From Erythrobacter sp. SG61-1L (lineage in GTDB: Bacteria; Pseudomonadota; Alphaproteobacteria; Sphingomonadales; Sphingomonadaceae), in assembly GCF_001305965.1 (NCBI RefSeq), contig NZ_JXQC01000003.1:3453361-3517360 (forward strand): a stretch of 64,000 nt of DNA, read 5' to 3'. Below are positions 46,306-54,926 of this stretch, in pieces. The translations under genes were made by a program, and so were the position numbers. Position 1 is the stretch's first letter. Each line of letters opens with the position of its first letter. The notes beneath the pieces are model-generated. The model made no database searches, had not been told where the DNA came from, and was given only the letters and a program-made list of their open reading frames with translations.

Positions 46306-46696
46306 GGCATTGCGGGGGCGGGACGGCGCCCGAAAGTTGACGCAGAACGACCAGCGAAACCTGTGACTTTCCGCCTTCGCCGAGGGGCGGAAAGCGCCTT
46401 CCTGCCCAGTGTGCAGATCGGCTGAAAAGCTTGGAATCGGGCCGTTTTCTTGCCGCTCGATCGTGCCGCATCGCGCCGACAATACCGTGCTGCCCATTCC
46501 CGCGAGTGTGACCTTTGGCAAACAGCCTGTCAGCGGCTGTGACCTTCCGGCGGAGGCCCGATGCGCGGCGTGGTCTGAGGGCAGGGCGGAAAGGCGAAGG
46601 CTCATCTCCGGGCATAAGCCAGATTTCGGCCGTGTAGGAAAATGCTCTCTGCGCGGGCGTCCGGAATTCCTTCGGGCCGGAATTCCTTCGGGAAGG
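46306..46696. other. Intergenic region between map and ccmB (convergent)
   Basis: No convincing gene is present in these 391 bases. Two structures are visible. The first is a hairpin with arms TTTCCGCC (46368-46375) and GGCGGAAA (46386-46393), without a T-tract. The second is a perfect 16-base tandem duplication, CCGGAATTCCTTCGGG, at 46661-46676 and 46677-46692, immediately before the ccmB stop codon. Confidence 0.6.
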
Positions 46697-47356
46697 CTAC
46701 CCCTCGCGCGATGCCCTCACTGCCGCACCGCCCGCAAAGGGCGCGATGGCCATCAGCACAAGGCTGATCGCGGCGGTCAGCATGATGCCGCTTTCCCCTC
46801 CGGTAGAGAGCGCGCCCGCGCCGAAGATCAGCAGCGGCACCGCCAGCGGGATCAGCAGCAGGCCCGACAGCGCCGCGCCGGCGCGCAGGCCCGCAGTCAG
46901 GGCCGCAATGGTCACGCCGATGGCGGCAAGGCCCGGCGTGCCCGCCAACAGGCCCAATTCCACCGTGTAGAGCGTCTTGCCGTCGATCCCCAGCAGGGCC
47001 GAGGCGGGCAGGGCGGCCAGCATCAGCGGCGGGCCGAAGCTGAGCCAATGGGCCAGCACGCGCACCGCGATCACCACTTCTTCCGAAATGCCGCGCAGCG
47101 CCCAATGGTCGAAGAAGCCCTGTTCCAGATCGGGCGCGACCAGCCGGTCGAGCGGGAGGATGGCGGCCAGCAGCGCGCCGATCCACGCCACGCCGCCGCC
47201 CGTGCGCGCCAGCACGGGTGCATCCGGCCCGACGGCAAAGGGATAGAGCATCGCCACGGCAAGGAAGAACAGGATCGGCAGCAAAGTGCCGCCGCGCCGC
47301 CCGCCGGGCATGAAGGCCGCCAGATCGCGGCGCAGCAGGTGCAGCAGCGCGCTCAC
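46697..47356 (-). CDS. ccmB: Heme exporter membrane subunit CcmB
   Basis: CcmB is the permease subunit of the CcmABCD complex for cytochrome c maturation. The 219-residue protein has six hydrophobic helices, starting LLHLLRRDLAAFMPGGRRGGTLLPILFFL, and carries the conserved DRLVAPDLEQGFFDHWAL loop. The start is a GTG at 47356 whose codon overlaps the ccmA stop (GTGA). Other ccm genes are not in the window. Confidence 0.93.
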   Translation of the reverse strand: MSALLHLLRRDLAAFMPGGRRGGTLLPILFFLAVAMLYPFAVGPDAPVLARTGGGVAWIGALLAAILPLDRLVAPDLEQGFFDHWALRGISEEVVIAVRVLAHWLSFGPPLMLAALPASALLGIDGKTLYTVELGLLAGTPGLAAIGVTIAALTAGLRAGAALSGLLLIPLAVPLLIFGAGALSTGGESGIMLTAAISLVLMAIAPFAGGAAVRASREG

Positions 47357-47940
47357 GCCACGAAATCCCGCAGCGGCAATTGCTGCATTCCCGCCAGCGC
47401 GAAGGTCTGATGGGAGGCGACGACAGCGATGCCGCCGCTGGCGCAATGCTCCGCCGTCAGCCGGGTGACCAGAGCGACGGCGGTGGTGTCCAGGCCGTTC
47501 AGCGGCTCGTCCAGCAGCCAGATCGAAGCCTTCTGCCCCAGCAGCCGGGCCAGCGCCGCGCGCTTGCGCTGGCCGGTGGAGAGGTAGCGCACCGGCACGT
47601 CCAGCAGCTCCGACAGGCCGAGCCCTGCGGCGCGCTGCGCCTCGTCCTCGCCATCCAGCGCGCTCCAGAAGGCTAGGGCCTTGCCCAGCGGCAGATGCTC
47701 GTCCAGCGCGAGCCTTTCGTCGACCAGCCCCACCGTTCCTTCGCGCTCCACCGCGCCGACATAGGGGCGGGCAAGGCCGGCAAGGATACGCAGCAGGCTG
47801 GATTTGCCGATGCCGTTCGCGCCCGCAACCTGCAAGGCCTCACCCGGACCCAGCGAGAAGCCGAGGCCGGAGAACAGCAGCCGGTCCCCCCGGCGGCAGG
47901 CAATATTACTGGCAGAAAGACGCGCCGCTTGCATGGCCAA
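47353..47940 (-). CDS. ccmA: Heme exporter ATP-binding subunit CcmA
   Basis: This is the ABC ATPase of the cytochrome c maturation complex. The 195-residue protein has Walker [12 protein letters not shown], an ABC signature [15 protein letters not shown], Walker [12 protein letters not shown] and the switch His in VASHQTF. The short length is normal for CcmA. It is co-translated with ccmB and divergent from the pterin dehydratase gene. Confidence 0.95.
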   Translation of the reverse strand: MAMQAARLSASNIACRRGDRLLFSGLGFSLGPGEALQVAGANGIGKSSLLRILAGLARPYVGAVEREGTVGLVDERLALDEHLPLGKALAFWSALDGEDEAQRAAGLGLSELLDVPVRYLSTGQRKRAALARLLGQKASIWLLDEPLNGLDTTAVALVTRLTAEHCASGGIAVVASHQTFALAGMQQLPLRDFVA

Positions 47941-47987
47941 GCCGCTTAGGCGAAAGCCGGTTGAGCGACAAGCAGAGGAGCCGCATC

Positions 47988-48278
47988 ATGCCCATTCCGC
48001 AACTGACCGACGGAGAACGGATCGAAGGCCTCTCTCACCTGCCCGGCTGGGATCTGCATATCGACAAGACGGCGATCACCCGCAAATTCGCCTTCCACAA
48101 CTTCAGCGAAGCCTTTGCCTTCATGACGCGCGTGGCCCTGCTGGCGGAAAAGATGGACCACCATCCCGAATGGGCGAATGTCTACAACCGGGTGGAAATC
48201 ACCCTGACCACGCATGACGCAGGCGGCCTTTCGGCGCGCGACATCGCGATGGCGCGGGCGATTGACGAGATTGCCTAG
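47988..48278 (+). CDS. phhB: 4a-hydroxytetrahydrobiopterin dehydratase
   Basis: This pterin-4a-carbinolamine dehydratase has 96 residues. The catalytic histidines lie in [27 protein letters not shown] (His58, His59 and the downstream His), and [17 protein letters not shown] is the conserved helix. Family members recycle pterin cofactor or act in molybdopterin metabolism; no phenylalanine hydroxylase gene is nearby. AGAGGAG lies eight bases before the ATG. Confidence 0.92.
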   Translation: MPIPQLTDGERIEGLSHLPGWDLHIDKTAITRKFAFHNFSEAFAFMTRVALLAEKMDHHPEWANVYNRVEITLTTHDAGGLSARDIAMARAIDEIA

Positions 48279-48310
48279 ATTGGATTGGCAGACTTCCTCC
48301 TGCCGCCGTC

Positions 48311-48405
48311 CGTCCTGAGCCTGTCGAAGGACGCGCGCAAGCTTCCGGCATGGCCTCTTCCTGACGTACCCTCAAATCGTCATCCCAGCGAAAGCTGGGA
48401 TGACG
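48311..48405. repeat. Two dispersed-type palindromic repeats between phhB and the SDR gene
   Basis: CGTCCTGAGCCTGTCGAAGG (from 48311, with CGTCCT/AGGACG arms to 48333) and CGTCATCCCAGC-GAAA-GCTGGGATGACG (48378-48405, a perfect 12-bp stem with a GAAA loop) both resemble repetitive intergenic elements common in sphingomonad genomes. The second forms a very stable hairpin between convergent genes. Confidence 0.7.
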
Positions 48406-48416
48406 CGCAGATCAAC

Positions 48417-49226
48417 TCACCCCTCCACATCCTCATGCGCCTTGTTCAGCAGGGCAGCCCGCTTCCTCAGCTTGCCGGGCATCCACTTGGCGGCGAAGCG
48501 CATCTTCCTGGCGGTCTTGCCGACGAGGTAATGCACCCTGTCGCCATGGACGGCGTCCCAGGCATTGTCGGCCACTTCCTCTACCGGCGTGAATTCGAGG
48601 CCCGCTTCGGCCACCACCTGCCGGATCGGCACATTGCTGCGCGAATTGGGCACGTGGGACAGCAGGGGCGTGTCGATGAAGCTGGGCATCAGCGAACGCA
48701 CGCGGATCCCGTCGGCCTGCCATTCGCCGTCCAGCGTTTCGGTGAGGGAGCGCACGCCCGCCTTGGTCGCGCCGTAAATGCTCTGGCTGGGCATGCCGTA
48801 TAGCGCGGCGGCACTGGCGGTGTTGAGCAGGCAACTGCCCGGCGCGCTGGCCTTCAGCCAGGGATAGGCCGCCTGCGCGCCATAGATCACCCCCTTGAGA
48901 TTGATGTCCAGCGTGCGGTCGATCTCGTCGCGCGAAAGCTCCGCCAGCGGCCCGGCCAGCGGCACGCCTGCATTGTTTGCCAGCACATCGATCCGCCCGC
49001 CCGAAGCATTGGCAAAGCCGCGCAAAGCCTCGTCCCACGCATCGCGCTCGCGCACGTCGAACCGGAACCGGAATGCTCCGCCTGCCAGCATGGCGGCGGT
49101 CTCTTCCATGCCGGTATCGTTCACATCGCCAAGGCCCACGAACCAGCCTTCCGCCGCAAAGCGCCGGGCGATGGCCCTGCCAATGCCGGACCCGCCCCCG
49201 GTGATGAAGATCGCCCGCTGAGTCAT
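48417..49226 (-). CDS. SDR family oxidoreductase
   Basis: This is a classical short-chain dehydrogenase of 269 residues. TGGGSGIG is at 9-16, NNAG near 84-87, the catalytic Ser lies in LLNTASAAALYG, and Tyr151-x3-Lys155 lies in YGATK. The C-terminal extension, rich in Arg/Lys, follows HGDRVHYLVGKTARKM and resembles membrane-associated SDRs. The substrate is unknown. A GAGAGGAG lies upstream of the ATG. Confidence 0.88.
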   Translation of the reverse strand: MTQRAIFITGGGSGIGRAIARRFAAEGWFVGLGDVNDTGMEETAAMLAGGAFRFRFDVRERDAWDEALRGFANASGGRIDVLANNAGVPLAGPLAELSRDEIDRTLDINLKGVIYGAQAAYPWLKASAPGSCLLNTASAAALYGMPSQSIYGATKAGVRSLTETLDGEWQADGIRVRSLMPSFIDTPLLSHVPNSRSNVPIRQVVAEAGLEFTPVEEVADNAWDAVHGDRVHYLVGKTARKMRFAAKWMPGKLRKRAALLNKAHEDVEG

Positions 49227-49384
49227 ATGCCGCTCCTCTCCCGTTTCTTTGGGAGGAGGGCATACTGCGTACTGACAGTCCTGTCAGCAGGAGACCTTTC
49301 GTGGCTGGGCCGCATGGATACAAGCGGCCGCTTTCAGGCGTGCTTTATCGCGGAGGCGATGGCCGAATTGGGGTGGTTAGCGGA

Positions 49385-49720
49385 CTATTGCTCTTTGGTC
49401 TGACAAAATGTTGCAATGGGGTCACTTACCGCGAGACCTGTGAGCGTCGTGTAATATATCGGAATGGAGGTAAGGTTCACCAGAGAAAGACAAAGGGCGA
49501 CCTTCCTTGACAGATTCCGAAAGGCCGTGAGCACAAATATGACCGTTGCAAGCGTTAGCATTATGGATGGGACGATTATCTTGTGCCACAGTTCGTACTC
49601 AATCGACCTTTCGGGCAAGAATACACAAGCGACAAAGTCTAGATACTTGATGTCTAGCCTAAGAACCCAAAACCAAAACAGCGCTGCAATGGCGCTAAGA
49701 ATGAGGGTTATCAATCGCAC
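49385..49720 (-). CDS. Hypothetical small membrane protein in a low-GC patch
   Basis: This is a 111-residue protein with three strongly hydrophobic segments: about 4-21 (ITLILSAIAALFWFWVL), 47-66 (IIVPSIMLTLATVIFVLTAF) and 74-96 (VALCLSLVNLTSIPIYYTTL). I recognise no family. The start is a GTG with a distant GGAAGG. Base composition and codon use (ATA, TTA, AGA) are visibly more AT-rich than all neighbours, suggesting recent acquisition or a degenerating gene. The flanks at 49227-49384 and 49721-49830 contain no other gene; GGGCGAATT/AATTCGCCC at 49794-49823 is a hairpin without a T-tract. Confidence 0.5.
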   Translation of the reverse strand: MRLITLILSAIAALFWFWVLRLDIKYLDFVACVFLPERSIEYELWHKIIVPSIMLTLATVIFVLTAFRNLSRKVALCLSLVNLTSIPIYYTTLTGLAVSDPIATFCQTKEQ

Positions 49721-49830
49721 AAGTTAAATTTAGACCTTCCCCGTGATGTCCGCAATGTTGTCGTGTCCGGACAGTCAGCTTTTGGAATCCCCCGGGCGAA
49801 TTGCCGATAGTCCGAATTCGCCCACGCACC

Positions 49831-50448
49831 CTATAGCGCGGCGTTGTTGTAGCAATGCCAGGTGAAGATCGCGGCGGCTCCGCGATGCGGGCGCCAGGGA
49901 TCGGCCAGCACGCGCACTTCCTTCTCGCTCGGCCGGGCTTCCATCTGCAGGATTTTTCCGATCCCGGCCTGCACGGCAAGGTCGCCCGCGGGCCAGATGT
50001 CGGGCCGCCCTTCGGCGAAGAGCAGGTAGATTTCGGCTGACCAGCGGCCCACGCCCTTGATCTGGACAAGCTGGGCGATGGCGGTTTCGTCATCTTCGGG
50101 CAGGGCTTCGAAATCGAGTTCGCCATCGGCCACGAGCTGGCAGAGCGAGCGGATATAGGACTGCTTCTGGCGCGAAAGGCCGCAGGCGCGCAGTGCGTCG
50201 AAATCCTGCGCCAGGATCGCTGCCACCGGCACGTCGGCGCCCACCAGTGCCTCCAGCTTGGTCCACATGGAAGCAGCAGCGGCCACGCTTACCTGCTGGC
50301 CAACGATGGTGCGCAGCATGGTGGCATAGCCGGTGGGGCGGATGCGCGGTTCGGGATATCCGGCGATCTGGCGCGCACGATCAAATGCCGGTTCGCGAGC
50401 CGACAACTCGTCGATCCCCTGCCGCAATAATTCCGCCGAAAGCCCCAT
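49831..50448 (-). CDS. DNA-3-methyladenine glycosylase II (AlkA-like, HhH-GPD)
   Basis: This base-excision repair glycosylase removes alkylated purines. It has 205 residues. The helix-hairpin-helix reads LVQIKGVGRWSAEIYLLFA, and the catalytic Asp lies in DIWPAGDLAVQAG. TMLRTIVGQQVSVAAAASMW is the conserved N-terminal helix. It lacks the N-terminal TBP-like domain of E. coli AlkA, matching the shorter MAG-type proteins. The ATG at 50448 is chosen because longer frames extend into the divergent ferredoxin gene. Confidence 0.92.
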   Translation of the reverse strand: MGLSAELLRQGIDELSAREPAFDRARQIAGYPEPRIRPTGYATMLRTIVGQQVSVAAAASMWTKLEALVGADVPVAAILAQDFDALRACGLSRQKQSYIRSLCQLVADGELDFEALPEDDETAIAQLVQIKGVGRWSAEIYLLFAEGRPDIWPAGDLAVQAGIGKILQMEARPSEKEVRVLADPWRPHRGAAAIFTWHCYNNAAL

Positions 50449-50551
50449 AAATCCTCGCCGCCTTCTTGCCAAAACCCGCCTCAACCCGTAGCAGCCCGGC
50501 CATGCGGCCGGCCGGCCGCAGCCAATTTTCCGAGACGATGAGGACGTGCAT

Positions 50552-50869
50552 ATGCCCAAGCTGATCGTGGTCAACCGCGCTGGCGAAGAAACTTCGGTCG
50601 AGGTTGGCCAGGGCCTGACCGTGATGGAAGCCATTCGTGACAATGGCTTCGATGAACTGCTGGCTCTGTGCGGGGGCTGCTGCTCCTGCGCCACCTGCCA
50701 TGTGCATGTCGATCCGGCCTTCAAGGATCTGCTGCCGAAGATGACGGTGGATGAAGACGATCTGCTCGACAGCTCCGACAATCGTGACGAGAATTCGCGC
50801 CTTTCCTGCCAGTTGCCCTTCACGGACGATCTGGACGGCATGAAGGTGACCATCGCCAAGGAAGACTGA
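50552..50869 (+). CDS. [2Fe-2S] ferredoxin (adrenodoxin/putidaredoxin type)
   Basis: This electron carrier has 105 residues. The cluster ligands are Cys40, Cys46 and Cys49 (C-x5-C-x2-C in LCGGCCSCATC) and Cys86 in RLSCQLP. Two extra cysteines (43, 44) lie inside the loop. This class serves cytochrome P450s or iron-sulfur assembly. The ATG at 50552 has GAGGA upstream. No P450 or reductase gene is adjacent, so the partner is unknown. Confidence 0.93.
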   Translation: MPKLIVVNRAGEETSVEVGQGLTVMEAIRDNGFDELLALCGGCCSCATCHVHVDPAFKDLLPKMTVDEDDLLDSSDNRDENSRLSCQLPFTDDLDGMKVTIAKED

Positions 50870-50986
50870 TCGGGCTTGCGGCGCGCCCGGCACTGGCCGG
50901 GCGATGTCGCTGGTCCAAGCAGGACTAGGGGCGGGCAAAGCGCATTTGCATTGCGATGCGGGCGCTTGCCCCCTAACTCAGCCACC

Positions 50987-51997
50987 ATGACTGGTGCGAC
51001 TTACCGCGATACGCTCGATCTGATCGGCAACACTCCGCTCGTCCTGCTCAAGGGGCCGAGCGAGGCCGCAGGCTGCGAAATCTGGGGCAAATGCGAATTT
51101 GCCAACCCCGGCGCCTCGGTGAAGGACCGGGCCGCCTTGTGGATCATCCGCGATGCGGAAGCACGGGGTGAGTTGAAGCCGGGCGGCACGATCGTGGAAG
51201 GCACGGCCGGCAACACCGGCATCGGTATCGCGCTGGTGGCCAATGCGCTGGGCTACAAGACGATCATCGTCATGCCCGACAATCAGAGCCGCGAGAAAAT
51301 GGCCACCCTGCGCGCGCTGGGTGCCGAACTGGTGCTGGTTCCGCCCGCGCCCTACAAGAACCCCGGCCATTTTGTGCATACCAGCCGCCGCCTTGCGGAA
51401 GAGACGCCGGGCGCGATCTGGGCCAACCAGTTCGACAATACCGCCAACCGCAAGGCCCATATCGAAAGCACCGCGCCGGAAATCTTCGCGCAGTTGGAAG
51501 GCCGGATCGATGGTTTCACCTGCGCGGCGGGCACTGGGGGCACGATTGCCGGAACCGGCATGGGCCTGAAGTCTCTGGACGAGAACATCACCATTGCCCT
51601 GACGGACCCCTATGGCGCGGCGCTGTATAATTACTACGCCCATGGCGAGCTGAAGGCGGAAGGGTCTTCAGTGGCGGAAGGGATCGGGCAGGGCCGGATC
51701 ACCGCCAATCTCGAAGGCGCGCCGATCGATACGCAGTTCCGCATCTCGGATGAGGAAGGCCTGGAATGGGTCGGCCGCCTGTTGAAGGAAGAGGGGCTGT
51801 GCCTTGGCCTGTCCTCCGGCATCAACGTGGCGGGCGCCGTGGCGCTGGGCCGCAAGCTGGTGGCGGAAGGCAAGAGCGATGCCCGCGTGGCCACGATCCT
51901 GTGCGATACGGGCTTTCGTTACCTGTCCTCGCTCTACAATCCCGAATGGCTGGAGGCCAAGGGCCTGCCGGTGTTCGGCTGGCTTGAGCAAGCGTAA
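50987..51997 (+). CDS. cysK: Cysteine synthase A family protein
   Basis: This PLP enzyme makes cysteine from O-acetylserine and sulfide. It has 336 residues. The Schiff-base Lys46 is in NPGASVKDRAA, TAGNTGIGIALVA binds the substrate carboxylate, and GTGGTIAGTG is the phosphate loop. GLSSGINVAGAVALG is at the C-terminal side. It is slightly longer than E. coli CysK because of an insertion around APYKNPGHFVHTSRRLAEETPGA, typical of the alphaproteobacterial 'cysteine synthase A' subgroup. It follows the ferredoxin gene by 117 bases. Confidence 0.92.
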   Translation: MTGATYRDTLDLIGNTPLVLLKGPSEAAGCEIWGKCEFANPGASVKDRAALWIIRDAEARGELKPGGTIVEGTAGNTGIGIALVANALGYKTIIVMPDNQSREKMATLRALGAELVLVPPAPYKNPGHFVHTSRRLAEETPGAIWANQFDNTANRKAHIESTAPEIFAQLEGRIDGFTCAAGTGGTIAGTGMGLKSLDENITIALTDPYGAALYNYYAHGELKAEGSSVAEGIGQGRITANLEGAPIDTQFRISDEEGLEWVGRLLKEEGLCLGLSSGINVAGAVALGRKLVAEGKSDARVATILCDTGFRYLSSLYNPEWLEAKGLPVFGWLEQA

Positions 51998-52035
51998 GGC
52001 TTGGAGCGCGGCCCGGCTTGGGCTAACAGCCGGTG

Positions 52036-52392
52036 ATGAACAGCGAACCGCCAGTCGATCGCGAAGCTGACGATGACGATGCCCCGCTCGTCAGCCGCAG
52101 CCGTACGCGCGCGGAAGCGATCAAGCGGATGCAGATCGGCATTGCCGGGCTGACCGGGGTGCTGCTGCTGGTGGGCCTGGCCAACATCATCCGCGATCGG
52201 GCGAATGAATCCGAATTGTCCGCCGTTCCCGAAGCCGTTTCCACGACAACGTCGACGACTTCGCATGCCCCGGCGAAAGATCCGCTGGCCGATGCCGGCG
52301 TAGTGCCCGAACTGCCGGCCGATCCGGTCGCCTCGGCCAAGCCCGCGCCGACGGATGCGCAGGGCATCGATGATCCGCAGACCCAGCCGTAA
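52036..52392 (+). CDS. Hypothetical single-pass membrane protein
   Basis: This is a 118-residue protein with an acidic cytoplasmic N-terminus, one membrane helix (about 32-51, MQIGIAGLTGVLLLVGLANII) and a Ser/Thr/Pro/Ala-rich extracytoplasmic tail with no recognisable domain. Its 3' end overlaps the next gene by 23 bases, so the pair is probably co-transcribed. The function is unknown. A GTG three bases upstream is an alternative start. Confidence 0.65.
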   Translation: MNSEPPVDREADDDDAPLVSRSRTRAEAIKRMQIGIAGLTGVLLLVGLANIIRDRANESELSAVPEAVSTTTSTTSHAPAKDPLADAGVVPELPADPVASAKPAPTDAQGIDDPQTQP

Positions 52393-53128
52393 GACGCTGA
52401 TCGCCGTTCTGGTGGTGCTTGCCGCGGGCGTTGCGGCGTGGCTGCTCGCGCCTCGGCCTCCTGCCGTTCGGGGAACTCCGCTGGGCCTGTTCACCACCTT
52501 GCCGCTCTACTGGAACGAGGCGGCGGACATCTCGGCCATGCTCGATCCCGCGGCGGAAAAGCACTGGGCGCGCGGACTGATCGAAGAACGGCGCGATCTG
52601 CGTCCGCTCGACGTGCTGTCGCCCGAAGCGCTGGCGCCGTTTGCGGACATGCTGATTGCCCAGCCGCGCGCTCTGGCTCCGGCAGAGAATGTCGCGCTGG
52701 ACGATTGGGTGCGGGCCGGGGGGCATGTGCTGCTGTTCGCCGATCCGCTGCTTACCCAGCATTCAGGCTTTGCCCTGGGCGACCGGCGGCGGCCGATGGA
52801 TGTGGCGCTGCTTTCCCCGATCCTCAACCGCTGGGGCCTTTCGCTCGACATTGACGAGGCTCAGCCGGAAGGGGAGCGGGAGGCGCAATTGCTGGGCGGG
52901 CCGTTCCCGGTGGATGAGGCCGGGCGGCTCGCGCTGGTGGCCACGGCGCCCGATGCGCCTGCTTCCTGCCGCCTGCTGGAAGGCGGCCTGGCTGCCGATT
53001 GCGCTATCGGGCAGGGCCACGCCCTGATCGTGGCCGATGCCGCCCTGCTCGACAGCGAGGGTGCAGGATCGGGCGAGCGGGAAGCCGCGCTTTCCCGCCT
53101 GTTGGCGGCAGCCTACGCGCGAGACTGA
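52370..53128 (+). CDS. Membrane-anchored protein with GldG/IFT52-like domain
   Basis: This is a 252-residue protein with one N-terminal membrane helix (about 10-28, TLIAVLVVLAAGVAAWLLAP). The periplasmic part has the alternating layout GLFTTLPLYW, DMLIAQPRALAPAENVALDDWVRAGGHVLLFADPLL, resembling DUF4350/GldG-type 'ABC-type uncharacterised transport' domains. This assignment is tentative. It has about 23 bases of overlap with the preceding gene and precedes the mraZ promoter region. Confidence 0.65.
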   Translation: MIRRPSRKTLIAVLVVLAAGVAAWLLAPRPPAVRGTPLGLFTTLPLYWNEAADISAMLDPAAEKHWARGLIEERRDLRPLDVLSPEALAPFADMLIAQPRALAPAENVALDDWVRAGGHVLLFADPLLTQHSGFALGDRRRPMDVALLSPILNRWGLSLDIDEAQPEGEREAQLLGGPFPVDEAGRLALVATAPDAPASCRLLEGGLAADCAIGQGHALIVADAALLDSEGAGSGEREAALSRLLAAAYARD

Positions 53129-53457
53129 CCAAATCGGGGATTTTGCGGGAAAGCGACTCTCCCTTTTCGGGGATTCGCTCGCAAACCCTTGAATTTACAT
53201 GGAACATTTGATGAACATCGTGCCCTTTGAAAGGTCTTGTTAAGGAGGAAAATCACGTTAATTCCGTGTGTTGCATACTAATCCCCGAATTTCCCGCGAT
53301 TTTCCCTTCCATCCCCGCTTTGTGCGGGTTACACAATCTTTCCATCGGAAACCTGTTCTCGCTGCATTCCGCCCATGCGGAGTGGGCGGGCCGTGGATCA
53401 GCACGGCCCCCGGCGGGGGTGGTTTGCCGATGGTGAGGGATCAACGCCCAATTCGGG
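53129..53457 (+). promoter_or_regulatory. Promoter region of the dcw cluster with repeated TCGGGGATT motifs
   Basis: This 329-base region holds no convincing gene. TCGGGGATT occurs at 53133-53141 and 53167-53175 and inverted at 53280-53288 (AATCCCCGA). GGGAAA and TTTCCC runs surround the copies. An AAGGAGG near 53240 is not followed by a start codon. Such clustered repeats could bind a regulator of the division cluster. I could not recognise canonical MraZ boxes (TGGG direct repeats) with confidence. Confidence 0.4.
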
Positions 53458-53964
53458 ATGGGGCTGGTGACAGGGGACAGGCAGGTCATTTACAGCGGTC
53501 AGGGCTTCTCGCTGAAGGGCGAGAAGGGCCGTTTTGTGCTGCCTGCACCCTTCCGCAAATCGGTAGCTGAATCGAGCGACGGCAAGATACTCTGCCTCGC
53601 CAAGCATGAGCGCTGGAACTGTCTGACCGGCTTTGGCCTGTCGCGCAGCGCGGAGCTTGAAGACCAGATCGAGCGCGAAGAAGAACGCGCCATCCGCATG
53701 GGCCGCGATTTCGACCCCGACCTGCGCCGCATCCAGCTGTTCGGCTTTGTGGAACTGCCCTTCGATGCCTCGGGCCGCTTCATCATGCCTGAACATCTGA
53801 TCGGCCTGGGCTGCCTGACCGACGGCGTGTTCTTTCAGGGCGCGGGCACCTTCTTCACCCTGTGGAACCCCGAAGAACTCTATCGCATGGGTGAAGGCTG
53901 GGAAGGCGCGCAGGCCGCTTGCCGTGCGCTCGCCGCCGAAAACACGAAGGGGAAGAAGGCATGA
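53458..53964 (+). CDS. mraZ: Transcriptional regulator MraZ
   Basis: MraZ is an AbrB-fold DNA-binding protein that represses the dcw cluster from its own promoter. The 168-residue protein has two SpoVT-AbrB repeats: [18 protein letters not shown] (about 17-34) and [17 protein letters not shown] (about 100-116). A GTG at 53467 is an alternative start. Its last four bases overlap the rsmH start (ATGA). Confidence 0.93.
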   Translation: MGLVTGDRQVIYSGQGFSLKGEKGRFVLPAPFRKSVAESSDGKILCLAKHERWNCLTGFGLSRSAELEDQIEREEERAIRMGRDFDPDLRRIQLFGFVELPFDASGRFIMPEHLIGLGCLTDGVFFQGAGTFFTLWNPEELYRMGEGWEGAQAACRALAAENTKGKKA

Positions 53965-54926
53965 CCGCTTCCCTCACCACGCCAGCCGATGCCCCGCACA
54001 TCCCCGTGCTGCTCGATGAAGTGGTCGTCGCGCTCGATCCCCGTCCCGGCGATGTGATCGTGGACGCCACGTTCGGCGCTGGGGGTTACACTCGCCGCCT
54101 GCTCGATGCCGGGGCGACCGTGCATGCCTTCGATCGCGATCCCGATGCCATCGCCGCCGGAAACCAGTGGCCCGAAACGCGCGAGAATCCGCCGCGCCTG
54201 ATCCTGCACCCGCGCCGTTTTTCCGAAATGGCCGAGGCCATGGCGGAGGCGGGCGTGCCGCAGGTGGACGGCGTGGTGATGGACATCGGCGTTTCCTCCA
54301 TGCAGCTCGACCAGTCGGAGCGCGGCTTTGCCTTCGCCTCCGACGGTCCGCTGGACATGCGCATGAGCCAGGACGGGCCGAGCGCCGCCGATTTCCTCAA
54401 TACGGCGGACGAGGCCGAGATTGCCGACGTGCTGTATCTCTATGGCGAGGAACGCCAGTCCCGCCGGGTGGCCCGCGCCATCGTGGCCGCGCGTCCGCTG
54501 ACGACCACGGCCGAACTGGCCCGTGTGGTGCGCAAGGCGCTGGGCCATCGCCCCGGTGCGCCGAAAGACCCGGCAACCCGCAGTTTCCAGGCCATCCGCA
54601 TCCATGTGAATGCGGAACTGGACGAGCTTGAAGCGGGGCTGAAGGGCGCTGAAACGCTGCTGAAGGACGGCGGAAGGCTCGCTGTGGTCAGCTTCCACAG
54701 CCTTGAAGACCGTATCGTGAAGCGTTTCCTGCGCGATGCATCCGGCGCCGCCGCCAGCACATCGCGCCATCTGCCTGCCGCCAATGACGGCACGCCCGCC
54801 ACTTTCGCTTCGCTGTCCAAGGCGATCCGTCCAACCGAAGCGGAAACCACGCGCAATCCGCGCGCGCGTTCCGCCACCTTGCGCGCCGCCACTCGCACCG
54901 GCGCGCCTGCCAGGGAGGCCGCGTGA
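53961..54926 (+). CDS. rsmH: 16S rRNA (cytosine(1402)-N4)-methyltransferase
   Basis: RsmH uses SAM to methylate C1402 in the ribosomal decoding site. The 321-residue protein begins with [13 protein letters not shown] and the SAM-binding [37 protein letters not shown] is highly conserved, as are [16 protein letters not shown] and [15 protein letters not shown]. The C-terminus is basic and Ala-rich. It overlaps mraZ and ftsL by four bases each. Confidence 0.96.
   Translation: MTASLTTPADAPHIPVLLDEVVVALDPRPGDVIVDATFGAGGYTRRLLDAGATVHAFDRDPDAIAAGNQWPETRENPPRLILHPRRFSEMAEAMAEAGVPQVDGVVMDIGVSSMQLDQSERGFAFASDGPLDMRMSQDGPSAADFLNTADEAEIADVLYLYGEERQSRRVARAIVAARPLTTTAELARVVRKALGHRPGAPKDPATRSFQAIRIHVNAELDELEAGLKGAETLLKDGGRLAVVSFHSLEDRIVKRFLRDASGAAASTSRHLPAANDGTPATFASLSKAIRPTEAETTRNPRARSATLRAATRTGAPAREAA

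Noticed and set aside
53227-53436. Small open frame with AAGGAGG upstream in the dcw promoter region
   Set aside because: The ribosome-binding site is not followed by a start codon at proper spacing, the frame begins with TTG, and the translation has no coherent features.
53380-53457. G-rich stretches before mraZ as MraZ boxes
   Set aside because: TGGG/TGG words occur, but their spacing does not match the regular repeats bound by MraZ in E. coli.
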